Virus record (IMG/VR): IMGVR_UViG_3300006737_000144 | Span: 1-27,845 of that record | Reading direction: 5' to 3' (one strand) | DNA: 27,845 nucleotides | Source: a virus | Position numbers and translations under genes: made by a program | Notes under the pieces: generated by a model | What the model was told of the DNA's origin: nothing | What the model saw: the letters and a program-made list of their open reading frames with translations, nothing else | Database searches by the model: none | Part shown: piece after piece, positions 1 to 5,953 of the stretch | Numbering within the stretch: the stretch's first letter is position 1 | Layout: every line of letters starts with the position of its first letter

Positions 1-37
1 CGGTCAGCAAAAGTCTGACGGCAAATCTCACAAATAT

Positions 38-403
38 TTATTTAGGTTTTTTCCGCATATTGAAAAACTTAGCTGCGGATCTGGTCGCAAATGAAGCACT
101 AACGATTGCACCTAATGATACCTGGTAATAGGTCGGCATTGCTTCAAGTGCCTGGAACCCAGACGTAACTATATCCCTTCCCCACTCTCCGCAAAATGCA
201 AGAATAAGAGGTATTGAAAATAGTACCGTTAGCCATTCATCTTTGAGTGACGATTGGCTGGCTCTCATTGCAGCTAAATCCCAATCAATTTCGCCTGTCG
301 CTTCCTTCATCTTGATTTGAGCGTTGGCTTTTTGGATCGCAGTTTTGCCTTCCAGATAACTAGATGCAAGACTTCCAAAACTAGATATTAGTTGTCCTAT
401 CAT
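38..403 (-). CDS. Holin, GTA_holin_3TM-like (121 aa)
   Basis: Probable holin, the inner-membrane protein that times lysis. Two hydrophobic segments are visible, at about residues 57-74 (following the motif KDEWLTVLFSIP) and 92-114 (YYQVSLGAIVSASF), with a basic tail ending RKKPK. The N-terminal half is amphipathic with an acidic/basic stretch (ATGEIDWDLAAMRASQSS). This pattern matches, from memory, the GTA_holin_3TM family common in alphaproteobacterial and marine phages. The ATG overlaps the stop of the upstream EF-hand gene by 4 nt (ATGA), which implies coupled translation. It is the last complete gene of the late transcript in the window, in a cluster of small membrane proteins, which fits a lysis role. 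No endolysin is seen next to it. Confidence 0.8.
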   Translation of the reverse strand: MIGQLISSFGSLASSYLEGKTAIQKANAQIKMKEATGEIDWDLAAMRASQSSLKDEWLTVLFSIPLILAFCGEWGRDIVTSGFQALEAMPTYYQVSLGAIVSASFATRSAAKFFNMRKKPK

Positions 404-717
404 TTTCTATTCATCCATGCAGTTGTTCCCATATAAGTTCCGACGATACCCGCCATGCTTATATAGAATAAATTTGAGACATCGGATAAAGCTGCTAAGC
501 GTTCTAAAGATACCAGGGGAGTGAACAACACAAAAGTAAACACGCCCATAGCAATAAGACTTGCAGTCGCCATATATCTCTGCGACCTAAGTTTTCTGCT
601 TTCCGCTTCTGCTTTATTAATTTCATTAATCGCCGATAACTCTTCGTCACTTACGGTTCCATCTCCATCAATGTCATACTTGGCATATCTCGATTTTGGT
701 TCCAGCTTCTTTGTCAT
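400..717 (-). CDS. EF-hand-loop membrane protein (105 aa)
   Basis: Small membrane protein of unknown function. Residues 15-26 form a canonical calcium-binding EF-hand loop (D15, D17, D19, T21, S23, E26, with G20 at the usual glycine). A charged linker and two hydrophobic segments follow, at about 49-69 and 83-102. The topology therefore suggests a soluble N-terminal calcium-binding head and two membrane helices. The ATG follows the stop of the 82-aa gene directly (TAAATG) and also overlaps the stop of the 50-aa gene (ATGA). Its own stop overlaps the holin start. Similar proteins occur beside holins in marine phages, from memory. A role as a regulatory partner of the holin is inference only. 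Confidence 0.75.
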   Translation of the reverse strand: MTKKLEPKSRYAKYDIDGDGTVSDEELSAINEINKAEAESRKLRSQRYMATASLIAMGVFTFVLFTPLVSLERLAALSDVSNLFYISMAGIVGTYMGTTAWMNRK

Positions 718-866
718 TTACTCTTCTTTCGGACAGGCTTCTTTTTGGACTGTGATAACTTTGGTCGTCCCCGCTTCCGTGATGTAGATGCAGTACCACT
801 CATTGAGGGATCTTCCTGCTGCTTTCTTCCGAACTCTGTTAACCAGCTTATAATTCGATGTATCAT
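714..866 (-). CDS. Small basic protein with RGRP (AT-hook-like) motif, overlapping in a second frame (50 aa)
   Basis: Short gene read in a different frame inside the 82-aa gene at 718-966. It starts at an ATG preceded by GGAG with 7 nt spacing, an excellent ribosome binding site, and its stop overlaps the start of the EF-hand gene as ATGA. The N-terminus is a short amphipathic stretch (MIHRIISWLTEFGRKQ). The C-terminal half is strongly basic, with KRGRPKL resembling an AT-hook and a Lys/Arg-rich tail. The frame stays open further upstream to 947, but only the 866 start has a good binding site. Both overlapping frames look like real proteins. The function is unknown: nucleic-acid binding is suggested by charge, while membrane association during lysis is suggested by context. 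Confidence 0.5.
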   Translation of the reverse strand: MIHRIISWLTEFGRKQQEDPSMSGTASTSRKRGRPKLSQSKKKPVRKKSK

Positions 867-966
867 TTTTAATCTCCGATTTAGTTTGTAACGGTGAGAT
901 ACACAATGCCAACCACGCAAAGCAGACCAGCACCGCCAACGATCCACAGAAGTATTTTAAGATCAT
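718..966 (-). CDS. Small protein with N-terminal membrane or signal segment (82 aa)
   Basis: Residues 1-23 are strongly hydrophobic (KYFCGSLAVLVCFAWLALC), consistent with a signal anchor or signal peptide. The rest is soluble, with a conserved-looking end (EWYCIYITEAGTTKVITV, then CPKE). Cysteines lie close to the hydrophobic segment, but no clean lipobox is present, so lipoprotein status is doubtful. The start overlaps the end of the 162-aa gene by 86 nt and has AGGAAAGAG as its ribosome binding site. The stop abuts the EF-hand gene. Similar short WYC...GTTKV proteins recur in marine phage lysis regions, from memory. A spanin-like role is possible but unproven. Its last two thirds also encode the 50-aa protein in another frame. 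Confidence 0.6.
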   Translation of the reverse strand: MILKYFCGSLAVLVCFAWLALCISPLQTKSEIKNDTSNYKLVNRVRKKAAGRSLNEWYCIYITEAGTTKVITVQKEACPKEE

Positions 967-1369
967 TCATTAACTCTTTCCTGCGCTTTACCTTGGCTGC
1001 CAGCCGTTTCTTTTCCGCATCCGCGTATTCTTTTATGCGCTTTTTTCGCTCGTCTAAAATGTCTTGAAAAGTAGAACTTCCAAATCTCAAATTTATTAAG
1101 GTTTTAATTTCTTGCAAACTTTCTTCAGCAATTCGTGCATCAATAGTTTCGGCTGCAATCGATTTGAGAGAGAAGGAACCTGGTGCAGCCTTTTTATTTT
1201 TAGCGCGATCTAATATAGACTTACTATCAAGCAACGTATCTATTTGTGAAGCAATATCACGAACATCGCGTGCGGTACTAATGCCACTTTTGATAGCATC
1301 TACTGCTCCTTTAAATGCTTTAAAAGCACTAGCAGCAGCCATTACTTCACCAACCCCAAACCCTAACAT
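881..1369 (-). CDS. C-terminally membrane-anchored coiled-coil protein (162 aa)
   Basis: Function not recognised with certainty. The first 60 residues are helical and small-residue rich (AAASAFKAFKGAVDAI), resembling conserved phage proteins found near holins. Residues about 95-135 are highly charged and likely a coiled coil (DERKKRIKEYADAEKKRL). Residues about 139-161 form one strong transmembrane helix (LLWIVGGAGLLCVVGIVYL). The start is supported by a GGGGGG tract 3 nt before the ATG; an internal Met at residue 10 has a weaker site. Its position between an XhlA-like protein and the overlapping small genes fits a lysis-accessory or i-spanin-like role. However, the membrane helix is C-terminal, whereas a classical Rz has it at the N-terminus. 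Confidence 0.65.
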   Translation of the reverse strand: MLGFGVGEVMAAASAFKAFKGAVDAIKSGISTARDVRDIASQIDTLLDSKSILDRAKNKKAAPGSFSLKSIAAETIDARIAEESLQEIKTLINLRFGSSTFQDILDERKKRIKEYADAEKKRLAAKVKRRKELMNDLKILLWIVGGAGLLCVVGIVYLTVTN

Positions 1370-1394
1370 GGTCCCCCCAGGTAATATTAATAAT

Positions 1395-1556
1395 TTAATT
1401 TATTTGAAATAAGATCCCAATGAGCATGAGTATCACCGCACCCATGCCAGAAATGAGCACCAGTTCCAATTTTTTAAGCCTATTATAGATGTCGCGGAAC
1501 TGAATTGAATTCTCAGTTTCTAATTTAACTACTCTTGTTTCTAATGCTTTGGTCAT
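1395..1556 (-). CDS. XhlA-like small coiled-coil/TM protein (53 aa)
   Basis: Short gene with ATG at 1556 and TAA at 1395-1397. Residues 1-30 form a charged heptad-like helix (ALETRVVKLETENSIQFRDI), followed by a single transmembrane segment at about 32-52 (LVLISGMGAVILMLIGILF). An N-terminal coiled coil with a C-terminal membrane helix is the arrangement of haemolysin XhlA-type lysis accessory proteins. AGGACAGACAG precedes the start. The gene sits 15 nt after the third fibre gene and 25 nt before the 162-aa membrane protein, so it opens the lysis cassette. The assignment rests on architecture, not on a specific motif. Confidence 0.65.
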   Translation of the reverse strand: MTKALETRVVKLETENSIQFRDIYNRLKKLELVLISGMGAVILMLIGILFQIN

Positions 1557-1571
1557 CTGTCTGTCCTATTA

Positions 1572-2444
1572 CTATACAAAATATGTCACTTCGAGAGCCA
1601 TACCTTTATCACTACCACTTGACATCCAACCACGCATATTCCAGTTAGTAGTTCTACCATTTGAATCTCCCCAGTTATTTTGATTAGCGGGTTCACTATT
1701 ATCATCAGCAGAATAAATTTTACTACCATGCATAAGATAAATGTAAGATGTATTAGAAAACACATACGCAACACCAGAATGTTTTGCTCCAGTAGAAGCA
1801 TAAGCAGTTCCCATTCCAACTACATCAGAGGCAGTTCCAGTATTAACTGGAGTTATGGGCAATCCACTAATGTACCAAATATTAGTATTAGTATCTCCTT
1901 GACTACTACCAGTTAACCAACAAGTTACACTAACTAAATTTCCTACTCTTGCGTACCTTGCTCCATTGTCAATGCCAAATGAGCCGTTTGATGGAGCAGG
2001 TGTCCAAGAGCCACTAGCTTGAGTAACCGCACTAACATGAGCAGTAACAGATGAAGAACTTATCCGAGCATCAGCAAACGTACCAGATGTAATCTTTGAC
2101 GTTGCTAAAGCTGGAACATCACTAGCGGAAAGGGATAATCTAGCAGAAGGAACAGTACCACTTGTTAAATTGTCTGCTGACAATGCAGTTAAATCTACAT
2201 GCTGAGTTACAGAACCAGAAGATAATCTTGCATCCGCAAAAGTACCCGAAGTTATTTTAGATGTAGCTAAGTCTGGTATTCTTGCATCAGCAAAAGCTCC
2301 AGAAGTAATTTTAGATGTTGGTAAATCTGGTATTCTATCTGCACCTAAACTCCCAGAGGTAATCTTAGAAGCTGGCAAAGCTGGTATATCATCAGCAGTT
2401 AAGCCACCAGAAATTATATTTGCTAAGTCTCTTGCTTTGGTCAT
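1572..2444 (-). CDS. Tail fibre-like protein 3, repeat shaft and tip domain (290 aa)
   Basis: Probable receptor-binding or accessory fibre. The N-terminus (MTKARDLANIISGG) is a type often seen on marine phage fibres. Residues about 24-140 are shaft-like imperfect repeats built on SKITSGxFADAR(I/L) and NLTSGTVPSARL. Residues about 145-290 are a tip domain beginning GSWTP, then RYARVGNLVSVTC and WYISGLPIT, ending in LEVTYFV. The tip aligns by eye with the tip of the 218-aa fibre protein at 2853-3509, so the two are probable paralogues. The ATG overlaps the stop of the 133-aa gene (ATGA). The N-terminus lacks the T7 fibre adsorption domain, so attachment probably occurs through another fibre or the nozzle (inference). 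Confidence 0.75.
   Translation of the reverse strand: MTKARDLANIISGGLTADDIPALPASKITSGSLGADRIPDLPTSKITSGAFADARIPDLATSKITSGTFADARLSSGSVTQHVDLTALSADNLTSGTVPSARLSLSASDVPALATSKITSGTFADARISSSSVTAHVSAVTQASGSWTPAPSNGSFGIDNGARYARVGNLVSVTCWLTGSSQGDTNTNIWYISGLPITPVNTGTASDVVGMGTAYASTGAKHSGVAYVFSNTSYIYLMHGSKIYSADDNSEPANQNNWGDSNGRTTNWNMRGWMSSGSDKGMALEVTYFV
2198..2372 (-). repeat. About 54-bp tandem coding repeat in fibre 3 shaft
   Basis: About three in-frame units of 18 residues (SKITSG-x-x-ADAR-x-PDL-x-T) encode the shaft. The DNA units are clearly related; for example, the stretches around 2240-2280 and 2300-2335 share long runs, but they have diverged at many third codon positions. That fits old duplication kept at the protein level. 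Confidence 0.7.
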
Positions 2445-2842
2445 TTTGCTTTTTCCGCAGTTACATATTTAGCTTTTAAATCATCAGTAAAATGAGAGGT
2501 AATAGCAGTCTTTACATCAGCATCAACTTCACCAAAGACCCTAGTTAATTCTGCATCCCAATCAAAATCTTCTTCTTGCCAGCCTTTCGCAGCAACCTTA
2601 ACATCACCAACTTTTTTACCCTCTGGCAAAGTATCTCCAGGAATAAAAACATCACCAACCTTTTTGCCATCTGGTATAAGCCCATCATTTTGGTGCTGGG
2701 TAGTGTAAAGAACATCTCCTTGATATGTTGAACCCATGTCTTTCCAAACTTTCTTTGCCATAAAGGCACAAGAATGACCATCAGATATTCTTCTAACATC
2801 TACTGAAAATTCGTGTTTAGTTATTTCATATTTTGTAGCCAT
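2441..2842 (-). CDS. Hypothetical protein between fibre genes, possible fibre chaperone or linker (133 aa)
   Basis: Not recognised as a named family. It is a small soluble protein without a membrane segment. The middle holds two copies of a GKKVGDV motif (PDGKKVGDVFIPGDTLPEGKKVGDVKV region, about residues 57-83), and the C-terminal third is acidic and helical (WDAELTRVFGEVDADVKTAI). The gene lies between two paralogous fibre proteins and is coupled to the downstream one by an ATGA overlap. AGGAG lies 7 nt before its ATG. Small genes in this position in phages often act in fibre folding or attachment, and that is the only support for a chaperone role. It could equally be a minor structural subunit. 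Confidence 0.6.
   Translation of the reverse strand: MATKYEITKHEFSVDVRRISDGHSCAFMAKKVWKDMGSTYQGDVLYTTQHQNDGLIPDGKKVGDVFIPGDTLPEGKKVGDVKVAAKGWQEEDFDWDAELTRVFGEVDADVKTAITSHFTDDLKAKYVTAEKAK
2601..2674 (-). repeat. 48-bp-offset direct duplication inside the 133-aa gene
   Basis: Two 26-bp copies, 2601-2626 and 2649-2674, match at 23 of 26 bases (both begin acatcaccaac and end ctgg). They encode the two GKKVGDV motifs and lie 48 bp apart, in frame, which suggests a recent tandem duplication. Confidence 0.8.
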
Positions 2843-2852
2843 TTTTTCTCTC

Positions 2853-3509
2853 CTATGATGCAGTTATATAAGTACATTCAGCATAAAAATATCTATATTC
2901 AGTTCCTAGATAACTAGGTTGTATCATTTTGCCTTTTGTCCACAAACCCCCTAATGAGTTGTGTTCATTAAGAACCCTCTGCCCATTATAATCCGACATA
3001 AAATCCAAAGTAGTTGAATTTGCCATAACCATAGTTTGACCTTGGTCATAAGACCCATGAAAAGAACCTTGCCCAATAGGACTACCACTATTCCAAGAAG
3101 TAAAAGGCAAGCCAGTCATTTGACAGGCATCATCACCACTACCAGAACTGCTTGTCCATTGGAAGTAACAACTAACATGGCATATTCTTCCAACTTTAAC
3201 ATATTTAGCTTGATGAAAATTCCACCCATGAAAATTAATACTTGGCGACCAAGAGCCAACAGAAGATGCTACTGACATACTTGTTAGGTTTGCTCCGCTA
3301 ACTGCTGGTAAGGTAGCTGGAAATCTAGCATCTGGCATTGTCCCACTCGTTAGGTTTGATGCTGATAAGTTAGATAGGTCAACGTGTTGTGTTACTGACG
3401 AACTTGATAGCCGAGCATCAGCGAAAGTTCCACTTGAAATAGCAGACGTTGGAATACCTGTTACATTTGCACCACTAAAATTATATCTATTTCCTTCGTA
3501 TGTACTCAT
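2853..3509 (-). CDS. Tail fibre-like protein 2, short shaft and tip domain (218 aa)
   Basis: Probable fibre or receptor-binding protein. Residues about 10-75 are shaft-like, with ISSGTFADARLSSSSVTQHVDL and NLTSGTMPDAR. Related words occur in the 290-aa fibre and at the C-terminal end of the main fibre. The tip begins near residue 85 (SVGSWSPSINF), continues YVKVGRICHVSCYF and QMTGLPF, and ends AECTYI. This order of motifs parallels the tip of the protein at 1572-2444. The ATG has GGAG with 7 nt spacing and follows the main fibre stop by one base. It carries no T7-type adsorption domain. The Trp- and Tyr-rich tip is typical of receptor-contact regions. Confidence 0.75.
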   Translation of the reverse strand: MSTYEGNRYNFSGANVTGIPTSAISSGTFADARLSSSSVTQHVDLSNLSASNLTSGTMPDARFPATLPAVSGANLTSMSVASSVGSWSPSINFHGWNFHQAKYVKVGRICHVSCYFQWTSSSGSGDDACQMTGLPFTSWNSGSPIGQGSFHGSYDQGQTMVMANSTTLDFMSDYNGQRVLNEHNSLGGLWTKGKMIQPSYLGTEYRYFYAECTYITAS

Positions 3510-3510
3510 C

Positions 3511-5937
3511 TTATTTCTCCATTAATAACCAACCTTGAGTGTCACCAGAAAATACCAGAGCAAATCCAGCACGTTCAGTTGCTACTGTCATATCACTTGT
3601 GTCACCTTGAATTTTCTTTGAGTTCCTTGCCACAGTAAGGTTGTTCGTATCAAACGTAGCACTCAAATCTATAAATCTAATTGTATCGCCAGCCGTAGGA
3701 CTAGCTGGTAAAGTCGCCGTAATTGCTGCACTTGATGTATCAACAAAATATCCTTTAGATGCGGCAGCATTAAAAGCTGACGTTTTAGTTTCCCAGGTAA
3801 AGTCAGTTTCAACTGTGACACTACCGCCAAGTGCTATCGCAGATCCGTTTATAGTTATACCAGAGTTAGCTAAAGCTGAGTTGGGCACAGAAGATAATCT
3901 GGCATTTGGTAATGTGCCTGTTGAGAGATTGGATGCGTTAGTTGTATCAACTGTGGCAAAGGTATTATCACCACGAAGAAACGTGGTTGTATCTTTTGTG
4001 CCAGAAGAACCTAGTCTTGCTATTGGAACTGTACCACTATTTAGATTGTCTGCATTTACTTGAGCTACATTAAATGTTCCGTAAGCAACTGCATCTACTA
4101 CATCACCATCTGCAAGAGCAGAAGCAAAAGTTATTGTATCGCCAGACGTAATCGTTATATCTGCTCCAGATAGCCTCACTCCATTTAAAAACACATCAAT
4201 AAATCCAGCATCATAGGCGAGAGTATTGCTATTAGCATCAGAACCAGTAACAGAAGAAGGAGTGCCAGAGATATTATAAGTATATCTTTGAGAGGTTCCG
4301 TTTACTGAAGATCCTGCGTTCTGCCAACCACTCGAACCATACACCAGTAAAGTCGAACTGGTGGAATTGAAAAAGAGGTCACCGTTATCTAATGAAGATG
4401 TTGGATTAGAAGAACCAATCCTATACCTTTCAGCAAACGAATTTACTCCAGATATATTTGATGCCGTTGTGTTAATATTACTAATTGCTCCAGCAACCGT
4501 ATTAATGTTACTTGCATTTGATACGGCAGAGTTAATATTTGAAGCATTAGAGACTGCTGAGTTTATATTAGAAGCATTAGAAACTGCTGAGTTTATGTTT
4601 GAACTATTTCCAGCAACGGATGTAACATTTGAACTTATTCCCGCAACCGTTGTTACGTTGGAACTTATACCAGCAACAGTAGTTACATTGGAACTTATGC
4701 CAGCTACGGTAGTTACGTTTGCTTGTATTCCACTTACAGTATTAATATGACCTTGGTTTGTAGACGTAGGTGTTAATTGTCGCCAAGTAGTATTCGTTAA
4801 ATCATACACCTTCATTATATCGTTGGTCGTATCAAAGAAAATCGCACCATCTTGTAAACTGTTTCCGTCGTTGTCCTGTGTCGGATCGCCACCAGATGTT
4901 GACTTCGCACCAAGAAATCTGTCATCGAATGTATCGAGTGCTGCTTCTGCTGCTGATTGTGCATTGGATGCTGCCGTTGCACTTGTCGCTGCTGCGCTTG
5001 CAGAACTGGCTGCTGCCGTTTGATTGGCTTGTGCTTTTGCCTGGTAATGTAAAGCTGAGTATAATCCCGACGTACCGCCGTTTGTAGAAGTGAGCGAAAA
5101 CGTACTGTCCTCTGCCGTGATCGCGTATTTTCCAGCATCGGCTCTATGATTTGAAGCAGTAGTTGCCGACGTTGCAGCGTTTGTGGCTTGTGTACTAGCC
5201 GTACTTGCTGACGTTGTTGCAGATGCAGCATCCACTATAAGGGACCATTTTGCGCTATCTGTATTGGTTGTTAAAGGCTGCGATCCAGAAGATGTATGCG
5301 CCGTGATACAAATAAAGATATTGTTTGTGCTGGTATCTTTGACCAGATCACGAACAACATAAGCGGTACTTGCTGCCCAATTACCTTTAAGCGTTCCTAA
5401 TTCCTGGGTAACAGATAAATTACCAGAACTATCGAAAGCAAATATTTTGTCAGCCCTATCTGTTGCTGACAAAGTAAATGTTGCACCAGAAATTGTATTA
5501 CCAACAGATGCTTTAATTGAGCGATCCACTTCTTCCTGGATCTGCTGCGTAATCATCGTTAATCGATCAAGAGCATTTTCATGTGATGCTGCGGGGAACG
5601 GATCGTTTTCTATATAATCTGTACCTTGTGAGAGCGTTAACTTTCGTCTAATAATTACGGTGGTATTGTTTGCTGGACGGTGGTTCGTGGATGCATCATA
5701 ATGAGCATCGGAACTTGTACCAGTATTATATTTAAAAAGGACATTTCCCCCGCTATCCGTCCCAGCACCAGTAACAACATAGTTTGTATTTAGAGTTTTT
5801 GTGGTTTCCGTACCTGCGCTATCTCTGACAATTACTTCCAGGTCTGCATCTGCAAAAATTTTAAAGGTATATGCAAAACTATGTTGCGTACCATTTGCCG
5901 ATAAACTGACTTTTGTGGTGGTGCTACTAACTGTCAT
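3511..5937 (-). CDS. Main tail fibre, T7 gp17-like N-terminal domain (808 aa)
   Basis: Main tail fibre. Residues 1 to about 150 match the Phage_T7_tail (T7 gp17 N-terminal) pattern that attaches fibres to the tail: a beta-rich start (SSTTTKVSLSANGTQHSFAY), then VIIRRKLTLSQGTDYIENDPF and ENALDRLTMITQQIQEEVDRSI. An Ala/Ser/Thr-rich helical shaft follows, then ten 10-residue repeats at about residues 399-499. Residues about 500-620 hold a DGDLFFN...W-type segment and a beta domain, and the C-terminus is a compact domain (ATLPASPTAGDTIRFIDL to GWLLMEK). Words such as NLSTGTLPNARLSS near the end recur in the two downstream fibre proteins. AAGGAC lies just before the start. Receptor specificity cannot be read from the sequence. 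Confidence 0.92.
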   Translation of the reverse strand: MTVSSTTTKVSLSANGTQHSFAYTFKIFADADLEVIVRDSAGTETTKTLNTNYVVTGAGTDSGGNVLFKYNTGTSSDAHYDASTNHRPANNTTVIIRRKLTLSQGTDYIENDPFPAASHENALDRLTMITQQIQEEVDRSIKASVGNTISGATFTLSATDRADKIFAFDSSGNLSVTQELGTLKGNWAASTAYVVRDLVKDTSTNNIFICITAHTSSGSQPLTTNTDSAKWSLIVDAASATTSASTASTQATNAATSATTASNHRADAGKYAITAEDSTFSLTSTNGGTSGLYSALHYQAKAQANQTAAASSASAAATSATAASNAQSAAEAALDTFDDRFLGAKSTSGGDPTQDNDGNSLQDGAIFFDTTNDIMKVYDLTNTTWRQLTPTSTNQGHINTVSGIQANVTTVAGISSNVTTVAGISSNVTTVAGISSNVTSVAGNSSNINSAVSNASNINSAVSNASNINSAVSNASNINTVAGAISNINTTASNISGVNSFAERYRIGSSNPTSSLDNGDLFFNSTSSTLLVYGSSGWQNAGSSVNGTSQRYTYNISGTPSSVTGSDANSNTLAYDAGFIDVFLNGVRLSGADITITSGDTITFASALADGDVVDAVAYGTFNVAQVNADNLNSGTVPIARLGSSGTKDTTTFLRGDNTFATVDTTNASNLSTGTLPNARLSSVPNSALANSGITINGSAIALGGSVTVETDFTWETKTSAFNAAASKGYFVDTSSAAITATLPASPTAGDTIRFIDLSATFDTNNLTVARNSKKIQGDTSDMTVATERAGFALVFSGDTQGWLLMEK
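4441..4740 (-). repeat. Ten 30-bp tandem coding repeats in the main fibre shaft
   Basis: A strict 30-bp period runs across 4441-4740. Two subtypes are seen: units encoding NVTTVAGISS (4622-4651, 4652-4681 and 4682-4711 are the closest) and units encoding NINSAVSNAS (4531-4560, 4561-4590). Flanking units are more diverged. The Asn-Val/Ile pattern every ten residues is expected of a trimeric fibre shaft. Confidence 0.85.
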
Positions 5938-5953
5938 GTCCTTGTCCTTATTT

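Noticed and set aside
1-37. Terminator at the left edge
   Set aside because: A 5-bp inverted repeat (GTCAG/CTGAC) is present after the holin stop but no T-run follows within the window, and the edge cuts off what comes next.
1572-3509. Diversity-generating retroelement acting on the fibre tips
   Set aside because: No reverse transcriptase gene and no template repeat copy of the tip sequence was seen in the window; the tips are protein-level paralogues with diverged DNA.
4441-4740. CRISPR array
   Set aside because: The 30-bp period has no unique spacers and the units are in-frame coding repeats.
3641-4750. Long open frames on the plus strand opposite the main fibre
   Set aside because: They mirror the repetitive fibre codons (for example ELIPATVVTL repeats) and are antisense shadows of the shaft repeats.
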